Source: Acuticoccus sp039034015
GTDB lineage: Bacteria; Pseudomonadota; Alphaproteobacteria; Rhizobiales; Amorphaceae
Length of the DNA stretch: 64,000 bases
Direction of reading: 5' to 3'
NCBI GenBank assembly: GCA_039034015.1
Contig: JBCCBM010000014.1
Coordinates: 29,965 to 93,964, forward strand
Positions 14,423-22,762 of this stretch are shown here, piece after piece (positions within the stretch are counted from its first letter, which is position 1; every line of letters starts with the position of its first letter). The position numbers were made by a program, and so were the translations under genes. The notes under the pieces are model-generated. The model searched no databases, was not told the DNA's origin, and was given only the letters and a program-made list of their open reading frames with translations.

Positions 14423-17400
14423 GCTCCTGCTTCAGCGCGGCCAGTTTCGCAAAGGGCGAATCAGGGTCCGCCTGCCGCTCCGGCCGGGGCGGACGGGCGG
14501 GCCGCTCACCCTCCCGTCGATCCTCACGCCGGCGCTGCTTCTTGCCCTTGCCCTTTGGCGGTTTTTGCGTCGTGGGCGCCTCTTCGGCCACCTTCGCCGC
14601 CGGCGCTTGATCGGCCTCCCGGCGACGACGGGGGCGCCTGCGCGCCTCGCCGTCCCCTTCGCCCGCCGGCTGCGGCCGCCGCCGCCGCTCCTGCGTGCCC
14701 GGCCGCTGATACCGCGGCACCCGCCAAATCTCGATGATGACCGGCCCCGCGTCCGCCGCAGCATCAGGTGCCGGGGCCTCCACATCGCCATCGCCGCCGG
14801 CTTCACCAGACGCCGCGGCTTCTGCCGTCCCATCAACCCCTGGCTCTGCCATCGCAGCATCAGACGCCGGGGCGTGCGCATCGCCATCAACGCCGGCTTC
14901 ACCAGCCGCCGCGGCCTCTGGCGTCCCATCCACCCCCGGCTCGGCCGCCGCAGCATCAGACGCCGGGGCTTGCGCATCGGCATCCGCGCCGGCTTCAGCA
15001 GACGCCGGGCCTTCTGCCGCCCCATCCACCACCGGCTCTGCCATCGCAGTGCCGCCATCCTCGTCTGACCCAGCCGTCTCCGCGGGGGGCCCCCCCGCCG
15101 GCGCCGGATCGCTCGATCCGCCCTCTTGCGGCGCGTCCGCGCCGAGCAATGGGTCGGCTGGCTCGGCAGTCGCCGCATCGGCCGCGGGCTCTGCTGGCGC
15201 AGCATCCGTCGCCTCGGCCGGCGCATTCTCAGGAGGTTCGACGGGGGTCACATCTGCCGTGGGCTCATCGGAAGCGGCCTCGGCATTTGCAGCCGGAGCC
15301 TCCCCCGCGCTGCCATCCGCCGGCGCTTCTTCAGCGCCCGCCCCACCACCGACGCTCGACACCGTCCGCACCCCAGCGCCGGCTGGTTGGGGCAAAGCAT
15401 CCTTGCCCTTTTTGCGGCCGGCGCGGCGCACCTGTTGGGCGGCGGAAAGCGCAACCTTTTCCGCCTCGTCCGCCTCGCGCCGATCCACCCGGTAGCCGAG
15501 CGATTTTAAGACGGCCGCAAAATCCTCGCCCGAGCAGCCGAGGAGCGAGGTCATCGTCACCGTCACCAAGAATGCGCCGCCTTGCGGGACGGCGCCGGGG
15601 GGTGGGTCGCCCGCCTCGGGCCCCGGCCGCCAGGCGACCAGGGGGCGGATCTGGTCCGCAAGCCGCTCCAAAATGTCAATCCGCACCGCCCGCGGCCCGC
15701 ACACCCGAAAGCCCACAACGCCATAAAGATCGGCCAGGATTTCGGTGTCCACCGGGATTGAGGTGCGCCCGGAGGACGACAGCTGCGGCACCTCCGTCAG
15801 CCCCTTCACCTCAAGGTCTGCGTGGCGCAGCGCCCAAAGGAGCGCCAAAAGCTGCGAGGGCGCGGGCTTCAACAGCGCCGGCACAAAGATGTGATAGGCG
15901 CCAAAGCGCACGCCGAGCGCCCTGAGCCCCGCCCGCGCGCCCTGCTCCAGCGCTTTCGCCTCGGCCGCCACCGCGCCGCGCTCCACACTCCCCAGCGCCT
16001 CTGACAGGCGATAGGCAAGGCCGCGCGCCCCCCCGTCCAGCCCCTCTGCGGCGCGAAGGTCGAACAGCGGCTTCAACAGCCCCTCAACATGGGCGGAAAG
16101 CCATTTTGAGAGGCGCGCCTGCACTTTCTCTTTTGCAGCGGGGGGCAGCGTGTCGTCCGCCAGCAACAGCGCGGTGGGTTTGAGCGTATCGTCGGTCGCG
16201 ACCACCTTGCCGATGAGCGCGCCCTGCCAGCGGATGCTGGCGTCAGAACCCAGGGCAAACTGCGCGTCGGGCGCTGCGGAGGCCTTGTCGGCCCGTCGCT
16301 CCATCTCACGCGACAGGGCCTTTGCGGCCGCCGAGCGTAGCGCCTTTTGGTCCCTCTGGTCGCCCGCCGTCGCGTCAGGCTGAAAGCGGAAGCCGTGGAG
16401 GACGCCCACGTGCTGGCCTTCCACCATCACGTCCCCGTCCGCATTCACTTCCGATTCCAGCATCGCATTCTCTCGTAAGCGCTTCATCAGAACGCTGGTT
16501 CTGCGATCCACAAAGCGTTGCATCAACCGCTCGTGCAGCGCATCCGACAAGCGATCTTCGACATTTCGCGTGGTTTGGCGCCATTCTGCCGGGTCCGCAA
16601 GCCAATCATTGCGGTTCGCGACAAAGGTCCATGTGCGAATGTGCGCAATTCGGTTCGACAAGGTGTCGATATCGCCGTCCGTGCGATCGGCATAGCGCAC
16701 CTGCCGCGCCATCCAATCGTCCGGAATTTTGCCCTCATTCACGAGGAAGCCGTAGAGCGTCAGCAGGAGATCGGCGTGGTTCGCCGGCGCAATCTTGCGA
16801 TAGTCCGGCACCTGGCAAACGTCCCACAACAGGGCAACCCGCGCCCGGCTGTCGGCAACGTCCGACACGTCTGGTGACTTTGCCGCGTATTCCAGCGCCT
16901 TCTGATCGTCCGCGGGCGGCGCCTTGGTGAGCCCCTCCTCCTGCGCCGGCTCATCAAGGGAGGCGCGAAGGTCGGCGATGGAGGCAAAGTTCAGCTCGGC
17001 ATTTCGCCACTGAAACACTTTTGCCGATTGGAAGGCGTGGGTCTCCAGCGCCTGGACCAGCTCGTCCGGAAACGGGCCCACCTTGGCCGTCACCCCAAAG
17101 GTGCCATCACGGGTGTGGCGGCCGGCGCGCCCGGCAATTTGGCCAAGCTCCGCCGCCGACAGGGCGCGGTACTGATAGCCGTCAAACTTGCGCGCGGACG
17201 CAAAGGCGACGTGATCGACATCAAGGTTGAGGCCCATGCCGATGGCGTCGGTGGCAATCAAAAAGTCCACATCGCCGGATTGGAAAAGGTCCACCTGCGC
17301 GTTGCGGGTGCGGGGGCTGAGCGCGCCCATCACAATTGCCGCCCCGCCGCACTGCCGGCGGATCAGCTCGGCAATTGCGTAGACCTCGTTGGCCGAAAAC

Positions 17401-17933
17401 GCCACCACGGCGGAGCGGGGCGGCAGGCGGGTGATCTTCTTCTCGCCGCCATAGGTCAGAACGCTCATGCGCGGGCGGGTCACGACGTTGAGCCCCGGCA
17501 ACAGCCGCTCCAGCAGTGGCCGCGCCGTCAGTGCGCCGAGGAGAAGCGTTTCGTAACGGCCCCGCACGCGCAAAATCCGGTCGGTGAAGACGCGGCCGCG
17601 CTCAAGGTCGGCGCCCAGCTGCACCTCGTCGATGGCGACGAACTCCACCTCAAGGTCGAGCGGCATCGCCTCAACGGTTGCCACATAATAGCGCGGGGCG
17701 GCGGGGAGGATCTTTTCCTCCCCTGTGATCAGCGCAACCTCATCGGCCCCGATGCGCGCCACAATGCGCCCATAAACTTCCCGCGCCAGAAGGCGCAGCG
17801 GCAGACCGATGACCCCCGTGCGGTGCGCGAGCATCCGGTCGATCGCAAGGTGGGTCTTGCCGGTGTTGGTGGGGCCGAGCACCGCGGTGACGGTGCGGGA
17901 GCGCTCGGCCCGCGTCAGCGTTGGGTTTTTCAT
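14397..17933 (-). CDS. SUV3-like superfamily 2 RNA/DNA helicase with long repetitive tail
   Basis: ATP-dependent helicase of 1178 residues related to mitochondrial SUV3. The ATG at 17933 puts Walker A (GPTNTGKT) at residues 20-27. Walker B is IDEVQ, and motif VI reads QIAGRAGRHTRDGTFG. A SUV3 C-terminal region follows, to about residue 830. The remainder is low-complexity, Ala/Pro/Glu/Asp-rich, includes three consecutive 32-residue repeats (14757-15044) and ends in an arginine-rich basic section (RRRRPQ, RRPRRRREAD). Such tails occur in alphaproteobacterial homologues but vary in length. It sits directly upstream of the S4 RNA-binding gene and fdxA. Its likely role is RNA metabolism, inferred from homology and neighbour. 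Confidence 0.92.
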   Translation of the reverse strand: MKNPTLTRAERSRTVTAVLGPTNTGKTHLAIDRMLAHRTGVIGLPLRLLAREVYGRIVARIGADEVALITGEEKILPAAPRYYVATVEAMPLDLEVEFVAIDEVQLGADLERGRVFTDRILRVRGRYETLLLGALTARPLLERLLPGLNVVTRPRMSVLTYGGEKKITRLPPRSAVVAFSANEVYAIAELIRRQCGGAAIVMGALSPRTRNAQVDLFQSGDVDFLIATDAIGMGLNLDVDHVAFASARKFDGYQYRALSAAELGQIAGRAGRHTRDGTFGVTAKVGPFPDELVQALETHAFQSAKVFQWRNAELNFASIADLRASLDEPAQEEGLTKAPPADDQKALEYAAKSPDVSDVADSRARVALLWDVCQVPDYRKIAPANHADLLLTLYGFLVNEGKIPDDWMARQVRYADRTDGDIDTLSNRIAHIRTWTFVANRNDWLADPAEWRQTTRNVEDRLSDALHERLMQRFVDRRTSVLMKRLRENAMLESEVNADGDVMVEGQHVGVLHGFRFQPDATAGDQRDQKALRSAAAKALSREMERRADKASAAPDAQFALGSDASIRWQGALIGKVVATDDTLKPTALLLADDTLPPAAKEKVQARLSKWLSAHVEGLLKPLFDLRAAEGLDGGARGLAYRLSEALGSVERGAVAAEAKALEQGARAGLRALGVRFGAYHIFVPALLKPAPSQLLALLWALRHADLEVKGLTEVPQLSSSGRTSIPVDTEILADLYGVVGFRVCGPRAVRIDILERLADQIRPLVAWRPGPEAGDPPPGAVPQGGAFLVTVTMTSLLGCSGEDFAAVLKSLGYRVDRREADEAEKVALSAAQQVRRAGRKKGKDALPQPAGAGVRTVSSVGGGAGAEEAPADGSAGEAPAANAEAASDEPTADVTPVEPPENAPAEATDAAPAEPAADAATAEPADPLLGADAPQEGGSSDPAPAGGPPAETAGSDEDGGTAMAEPVVDGAAEGPASAEAGADADAQAPASDAAAAEPGVDGTPEAAAAGEAGVDGDAHAPASDAAMAEPGVDGTAEAAASGEAGGDGDVEAPAPDAAADAGPVIIEIWRVPRYQRPGTQERRRRPQPAGEGDGEARRRPRRRREADQAPAAKVAEEAPTTQKPPKGKGKKQRRREDRREGERPARPPRPERQADPDSPFAKLAALKQELEKGSGDR
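14757..15044 (-). repeat. Three tandem 96-bp repeats in the helicase tail
   Basis: Three consecutive 96-base units encode 32-residue repeats of the form MAEPGVDGTAEAAA, then GEAG.DGD..APASDAA. The units differ at several positions, with changes that keep the reading frame and the acidic, alanine-rich character. This suggests in-frame expansion. It is a coding repeat, not a CRISPR or mobile element. Confidence 0.85.
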
Positions 17934-18032
17934 GGCAGTCCGCGGGGCCGCGTTCGGATGGGGAGGCGGAGCGCGGACCGTCGGCGGCGGGCAGCGCCCC
18001 GGCGCATCAAGCGCCGGCGGCAAAGCGCGAGG

Positions 18033-18833
18033 TTAAACCCCCGCGGCGGAAATGTTGAACCGGCTCGGCTCCACGCGGATTTTCCCGTTCGGCGTCCCGA
18101 TCGAGACGCTGTAGGGGATGCCATAACGCCCGCCCGGCAGCGCCATCACCGTCACCTCAAGGTCGCGGTTGTTCTTAAGATACTGCACTTCCTTTTTAGC
18201 CGGGCGGTGGCCAGCGACCGGCACCCAGCGCGCGGCACACACCGCAACCTTGCCCGAAAACCCCTTGGTTTTCACCCGCCGCATCCCCTTGAAGGCGAGG
18301 CGCACGTTATAACGCGTCCACCCATCGTAAATCTCAAGGGTGCGATCGCACGCATCACGCCCATCAGCGCTGCGGATGGGGATGAGGCCCGACGAGAACG
18401 GGTCCACCACCCCCCGGCGGTGCGCGCGCGTAATGTTGACCCGGCCCTTTCGCTTCTTGAGCGGCGGGCGCGCCGACACTTTTGATACGTTCCCCCCGCG
18501 CATGGACATGTCCACCGCGACCGGCCGCTTGATCTCCTCCGCGCGCACACGGTAGCGCGCGGGCAAGACACGGCCCTTGCGCACCTCGCCCGAGGCGGAC
18601 ACCGTGGTGCGCACCGCGGTCACGATCCGCGCCACGCCCTTCGGCTTCATGAAGAGTGAGGCCTCGTAGCGCCGGCCGTTGATCTTCAAATCGAGCGTCG
18701 ACTTCGCGATGCCCCAGCCAGCCAGCGAAATCTCGTAGCTGGCCTGAACGTTGACCTTCTGGGCCTCGGCCGCACCGCCCATGACCAGCACGGCCGAGAA
18801 GGCCGCGGCTAGAATCCTCGCCATTGGTGTCAC
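18033..18833 (-). CDS. Secreted DUF3108 family protein
   Basis: Predicted periplasmic protein of about 266 residues. The GTG at 18833 stands seven bases after AAGGAG, a better fit than the ATG at 18824, which is 16 bases away; both give the signal peptide ARILAAAFSAVLVMGGAAEA. The mature part contains the DUF3108 pattern (YEISLAGWGIAKSTLDLKINGRRYEASLFMKPKGVARI, and DACDRTLEIYDGWTRYNVRLAF). The family is a beta-rich fold of unknown function. It is divergent from rpmB across a short promoter region and runs towards the helicase gene, which follows closely. Confidence 0.85.
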   Translation of the reverse strand: MTPMARILAAAFSAVLVMGGAAEAQKVNVQASYEISLAGWGIAKSTLDLKINGRRYEASLFMKPKGVARIVTAVRTTVSASGEVRKGRVLPARYRVRAEEIKRPVAVDMSMRGGNVSKVSARPPLKKRKGRVNITRAHRRGVVDPFSSGLIPIRSADGRDACDRTLEIYDGWTRYNVRLAFKGMRRVKTKGFSGKVAVCAARWVPVAGHRPAKKEVQYLKNNRDLEVTVMALPGGRYGIPYSVSIGTPNGKIRVEPSRFNISAAGV

Positions 18834-18981
18834 GCCGTCACTCCTTGTGCACCCGGGCCGTGCCAAAACCCTCACGGACCCTTGCTGAACGTGGTTTACG
18901 AAAGGGGAATGCCGAGATCAAATGGTCTGCTCCCATTGAACCGGTTGTGAACGCCACCGTCCCCGTGTTTGCGCAAAACCC

Positions 18982-19010
18982 TTGACGGGGCACCTTGCCG
19001 CGCCTATTCA
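18982..19010 (+). promoter_or_regulatory. Sigma-70 promoter of rpmB
   Basis: TTGACG (18982-18987) and TATTCA (19005-19010) are separated by exactly 17 bases, close to the housekeeping consensus. The expected transcript start is near 19017, giving a leader of about 55 bases before the rpmB ATG. Confidence 0.75.
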
Positions 19011-19071
19011 CCCGCTCTCAATCATTGATCGATGGCAACGATGAGGCGCTGGGCTTCCCGGCGAGACACTG

Positions 19072-19362
19072 ATGGCGCGGCGCTGTGAACTGACCGGCAA
19101 GGGCGTGATGGTTGGCAACAACGTCAGCCATGCGAACAACAAGACCAAGCGGCGCTTTTTGCCGAACCTGGTGGACGTGACGCTCCTGTCGGAGAGTCTT
19201 GAGCGGAAGGTGCGTCTGCGCATTGCCGCCTCCACTCTTCGCTCGGTGGAGCATCGTGGCGGCCTCGACAAGTTCATTGTCGACGCGGATGACAAGGTGC
19301 TGTCCACGCGCATGCTTCAGCTGAAGCGCGAAGTGGTCGCCGCCGCACAGCCGTCCGCGTAA
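19072..19362 (+). CDS. rpmB: 50S ribosomal protein L28
   Basis: Ribosomal large-subunit protein, 96 residues. It opens MARRCELTGKGVMVGNNVSHANNKTKRRFLPNL, the conserved L28 start, and has the alphaproteobacterial C-terminal extension to about 96 residues (GGLDKFIVDADDKVLSTRMLQLKRE). Only one cysteine (C5) occurs near the N-terminus, so this is the zinc-free form. A good sigma-70 promoter lies upstream. The queuosine-precursor transporter starts four bases after its stop. Confidence 0.97.
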   Translation: MARRCELTGKGVMVGNNVSHANNKTKRRFLPNLVDVTLLSESLERKVRLRIAASTLRSVEHRGGLDKFIVDADDKVLSTRMLQLKREVVAAAQPSA

Positions 19363-19366
19363 CGCC

Positions 19367-19978
19367 ATGCCCGCCCGCGCGCTCGTGGCGGCGGTGGCTG
19401 CCATGGCCGCGGTCGTCGCCCTCTCCAACGTTCTCGTTCAATACCCGGTCCACGGCACCATCGGCGCCGTCTCCCTGGCCGACATCCTCACCTACGGCGC
19501 GTTCACCTACCCGCTCGCCTTTTTGGTGACCGACCTCACCAACCGCCATTTCGGCCCCGCCCGCGCGCGCCAGTTGGCGCTGGTTGGCTTTGCCATCGCG
19601 GTTGCCCTCTCGGTGCTTCTCGCAAGCCCGCGCATTGCGCTTGCCTCCGGCACCGCGTTCCTCCTCGCGCAGCTTTTGGATGTGTCGCTCTTCAACCGCC
19701 TGCGCGATGGCGCATGGTGGCGCGCGCCGCTGGTGTCGAGCGTGATTGCCTCATCGCTCGACACGGCGGTCTTTTTCAGCCTCGCCTTCTCGGCCGCCAT
19801 CCCGTTCGCGGTGGATGGGTTTGCCACCGAGGTAACGCCGCTCTTCGGCCTTGGCGGCGCGGCGGAGGCCCCGCGCTGGGTGTCGTGGGCGATCGCCGAC
19901 TTTGCGGTCAAAACGCTGGTGGCGTTCGCCGCCCTTGCCCCCTACCGCCTCATGGCAGGGGCGCCCCGCCCGGCGTAA
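19367..19978 (+). CDS. Queuosine precursor transporter (YhhQ / VUT family)
   Basis: Integral membrane protein of 203 residues with about six spans. Family marks are SLADILTYGAFTYPLAFLVTDLTNRHFGPARARQL and the later LLDVSLFNRLRDGAWWRAPLVSSVIASSLDTAVFF. E. coli YhhQ imports the queuosine precursors preQ0/preQ1 used for tRNA modification. Linkage to rpmB (four-base gap, same promoter) ties it to translation capacity. Alphaproteobacterial members are a little shorter than E. coli YhhQ. Confidence 0.9.
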   Translation: MPARALVAAVAAMAAVVALSNVLVQYPVHGTIGAVSLADILTYGAFTYPLAFLVTDLTNRHFGPARARQLALVGFAIAVALSVLLASPRIALASGTAFLLAQLLDVSLFNRLRDGAWWRAPLVSSVIASSLDTAVFFSLAFSAAIPFAVDGFATEVTPLFGLGGAAEAPRWVSWAIADFAVKTLVAFAALAPYRLMAGAPRPA

Positions 19979-19988
19979 AGGGATCGCT

Positions 19989-20060
19989 CGGCCGCACCAT
20001 CACCCACCGGGCGCGGCCGATCACCCGTCGTGCGCGGCCGATCACCCGTCGGGTGCGGCC
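19989..20060. repeat. Short 21-bp tandem repeats at a convergent gene junction
   Basis: Two near-identical copies of GCGGCCGATCACCCGTCGTGC, preceded by a diverged copy and followed by a partial one, span the region between the transporter stop and the 3' end of the sulfotransferase gene. The last copy includes the sulfotransferase stop codon. Palindromic CGGCCG cores could give hairpins for a two-way terminator, but there is no T run. Confidence 0.6.
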
Positions 20061-21739
20061 TCGAGGGCGGCGCGGAGGGGGGCAAGGTGCGCGGCATAGC
20101 GCTGCCAATCGCCAGCGCGCGCCGGGTCAATGGGTTGGCGCACGGCAAGGGCGCTTGCGGTGCGGATGCCGCGCGTTCCATCCGCCGGTGCCAGGCAACC
20201 CGCCTCAAACGTCAGCCCGCAGCGGGACAAAAGCGCCCGCGCCTCACCCCGCGGCTCGGCCACAAGCGCTTCGTATGACACGGAAATCAGGCTCGGATCG
20301 GCGGCGAGCGCTGCGTCCATAAAGCGGTTGGCCCGGGCGATGTGGCGGCCAAGGTCGCCGAGGTCGTCCGCGTACCGGTGACCGTCATTGGCGAAATAGG
20401 TGCGCCACAGCGAGGCGCCCACCGCCATCGGATCTCGCCGCACCACCACAATGCGCGCCTCCGGCAGCGCATGGCGAATGAAGGGGATGAAGCGATAATC
20501 CCCCGGGGTCTTGTCCACCACCACGCCGCCATCAATCCCGCGGTTTTGCAGCGTTGCCGCATAGGCGGCGCGGACCTCTGACAGCAGCCCTTCGGTGAAG
20601 TGGGGCCCGTGGACGGCGCCCGCGGTGTTGATGGCCGGGTGGAGCGCGTCCGCCTCCCCGGCGGTCGCAACGGCGCTGTGCCCGGCCAGCACCGTCTCCA
20701 CAAGGGTCGTGCCGGAGCGCGGCAAGCCGACCACGAAGATCGGCTGGATGGCCATTGGCGCAAAGTCCGGCGTTGCCGCATCCGTTTTCAAAAGCGTGTG
20801 GAGCGCGTCGAAGCGGCGCACCTCGGCGTCCTCCTCATAGGGCAGGCGCTCGCGGCGGAGGCGATGGCCGCGACCATAGGCCTCGAACGCGGCATCGAGC
20901 GCGCCCAGATCATCGCACGCCTTGCCGATGGCAAAGCCAAGCTCGCACGCGTCCGGCCCCGGCAAATCCTGATGGGACAGAGCCTCCATCTGCGCAAGAT
21001 GGGCCGAGCCGGGCGCGGTGGTCGTGGTGAGGGCCAACAGGCGATGGGCCGCCCCGTCGGACGGGGCGCGCTGGATTGCCTCCAGCAGCGCCTCGCGCGC
21101 CTCATCGGCCCGGCCAAGCTCGAAGAGGGTGAGGCCAAGATCGCGGTAGGCGGTCGCCGTCTCGGCGATGTAGGCAACGCGCCGCTGCGCCACCACGGCC
21201 TCCGTGTGCCGGTTCATGGCAAGGAGCGCCGCCGCCTCGCCCCGCAGGGCGTAAAGGTCGTTGGGCGAGAGGGTGACGGCTTGGGAAAAGGCTTGCACGG
21301 CAATAGCATAGCGCCCGTCCGCGTGGAGCGCACGGCCCAGCGCCACCCACCCGCGCACCATGGTCGGATGCTCGCTGAGGATGGTTTGGGCAAGCTTGAT
21401 CGCCTCGTCGTGCCGGCCAAGGCCGGTGAGCGCGGTCGCCAAAAGCGCGCGCACCGTGGTGTCCCCCGGCAGCGCCTCAAGGAGGCGGCCGGCAATTTGC
21501 GCGGCATCGGCAAAGGCGCCGCGATCACACGCGGCCGAAAGGCTTTCCACCGCGTCCTGCATGGCGGCGGCGCGCTTGGTGCCCGGCTCGTCCAGTCGGT
21601 CGAGGGCGCGGGCAAGGCGCCGATTTTTGGGCAGACGCCGCGCCTCCTCCACCAAAAGGGCGCGGGCGGCGTCGAGGTCGCCGCGCTTTTTCAAGGTACG
21701 CGCGCGTGCGACCACACGCTCCGGCGATGAGTGCTGCAT
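20042..21739 (-). CDS. TPR repeat protein with C-terminal sulfotransferase domain
   Basis: A 565-residue protein with two parts. Residues about 1-280 are tetratricopeptide repeats (for example GRHDEAIKLAQTILSEHPTMVRGWVALG). Residues about 300-560 are a PAPS-dependent sulfotransferase: 5'-PSB loop PIFVVGLPRSGTTLVE and 3'-PB region VVRRDPMAVGASLWRTYFA. Such TPR-sulfotransferases are common in alphaproteobacteria; the acceptor is unknown and could be a protein, glycan or lipid. It has no signal peptide and stands alone between two repeat or intergenic regions. I chose the first ATG; no strong ribosome site was weighed against alternatives. Confidence 0.88.
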   Translation of the reverse strand: MQHSSPERVVARARTLKKRGDLDAARALLVEEARRLPKNRRLARALDRLDEPGTKRAAAMQDAVESLSAACDRGAFADAAQIAGRLLEALPGDTTVRALLATALTGLGRHDEAIKLAQTILSEHPTMVRGWVALGRALHADGRYAIAVQAFSQAVTLSPNDLYALRGEAAALLAMNRHTEAVVAQRRVAYIAETATAYRDLGLTLFELGRADEAREALLEAIQRAPSDGAAHRLLALTTTTAPGSAHLAQMEALSHQDLPGPDACELGFAIGKACDDLGALDAAFEAYGRGHRLRRERLPYEEDAEVRRFDALHTLLKTDAATPDFAPMAIQPIFVVGLPRSGTTLVETVLAGHSAVATAGEADALHPAINTAGAVHGPHFTEGLLSEVRAAYAATLQNRGIDGGVVVDKTPGDYRFIPFIRHALPEARIVVVRRDPMAVGASLWRTYFANDGHRYADDLGDLGRHIARANRFMDAALAADPSLISVSYEALVAEPRGEARALLSRCGLTFEAGCLAPADGTRGIRTASALAVRQPIDPARAGDWQRYAAHLAPLRAALEAAPDG

Positions 21740-21799
21740 GACGGCTCTTCAGTTCCAATGACGCTAACAGTTTTGCGCCCAAGCCTTGCGCGGGGCTCC

Positions 21800-22762
21800 C
21801 TATCCCGGATTTGGCGATGGTTTTGGCCGCGGCAGCGGGTCATCCAGCACAAATTGCAAAAACACCGTCCTTTGCCAGAACGAATGATTGTCGTCCGACG
21901 CGAGCGTGATCAAAGGCCGTTCGCCAGACGCGTCCACCGCAATCGCCTCCATATTGTCGATCTCGGCCGAAAGCCCTGCGCGCATCAAGACCGGCCCATC
22001 GAGCGTGCCCCGCTTCAGCGTATCGCGCCCGATGCGCCGCACCCGCGCGCCCACATCAAGCCCGCCGCCATAGCGCCGCTCCACCAACAAGAGATCGCCG
22101 CCCGGCAGCGCATCGGCGCCGGTGATGGCAAACCCATCACTCTGCCGCACCCGAAGGCGCCGCCCCCCAAGAGTGAGCGCGGCAACGCTTGGCCGTGTCG
22201 CCCGCCGCCCCTCCGCGATCACGATCACATCGCCGGAGGGGAGCGTTGCGAGCGCCTCCGCCCCATCATTTCCCAGCGGCCGCAACCCTGCCCGGCCAAG
22301 CACCCGGGCCGGCGCGCCCGAAGGCCGCAACGCCCCATCGAGCCGATAGCGCAGCAGCGCCCGCCCCTGCTCCACCAGCACCAAAAGACCCCGATCGTCG
22401 CGGGCAAGTGCCTCCGCATCCCCCGCCCGCTTGGTGGTGATGGCGCGTCCATCAAGGCCAATCCGCCGCGTCATCGCAACATCGCGAACGCCGGTGAGCC
22501 GCCCGTCCACTGTCACAAACGCGCCGGTGATGAAGTGGCCCGTATCAGTCGCGGCAACAAAGCGGCCCTTGTCGGCCAAAAGCCCCGAGACGCCGCCAAA
22601 TCGGCGAGGCCCGCGCAGGCGAAGCCCCCCCACATAGGCAAGGCGCCCCTCCGCCATCGGGTTCACCGAAAAGCGGGGCAGCACTTTGACGTCAAGCGAC
22701 ACCGGCTCGGCCTGCGCGCCAACGGCGACCAGCGCGACGACGGCCGCCGCGAAAAGCCGCAC
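21800..22762 (-). CDS. Secreted phytase-like esterase domain protein
   Basis: Predicted periplasmic protein of 320 residues with signal peptide (MRLFAAAVVALVAVGAQA, cleavage near residue 18). The pattern MAEGRLAYVGGLRLRGPRRFGGVSGLLADKGRFVAATDTGHF fits the esterase-like-activity-of-phytase family, which forms a beta-propeller. Its true substrate is not known for most members. It begins immediately after the cobT stop (no gap) and so is translationally close to it, an arrangement seen in other alphaproteobacteria without a clear reason. Confidence 0.85.
   Translation of the reverse strand: MRLFAAAVVALVAVGAQAEPVSLDVKVLPRFSVNPMAEGRLAYVGGLRLRGPRRFGGVSGLLADKGRFVAATDTGHFITGAFVTVDGRLTGVRDVAMTRRIGLDGRAITTKRAGDAEALARDDRGLLVLVEQGRALLRYRLDGALRPSGAPARVLGRAGLRPLGNDGAEALATLPSGDVIVIAEGRRATRPSVAALTLGGRRLRVRQSDGFAITGADALPGGDLLLVERRYGGGLDVGARVRRIGRDTLKRGTLDGPVLMRAGLSAEIDNMEAIAVDASGERPLITLASDDNHSFWQRTVFLQFVLDDPLPRPKPSPNPG

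Noticed and set aside
14757..15044. Regular repeats considered as a CRISPR array
   Set aside because: The units are contiguous 96-base coding repeats without unique spacers, in frame with the helicase.
18876..19071. tRNA or small RNA gene in the rpmB leader region
   Set aside because: No cloverleaf or TTC arm could be found; a sigma-70 promoter explains the region. Other gaps in the window were also checked by eye for tRNA genes without success.
19989..20060. Short repeats considered as a CRISPR array
   Set aside because: Copies are contiguous, with no spacers, and too few.
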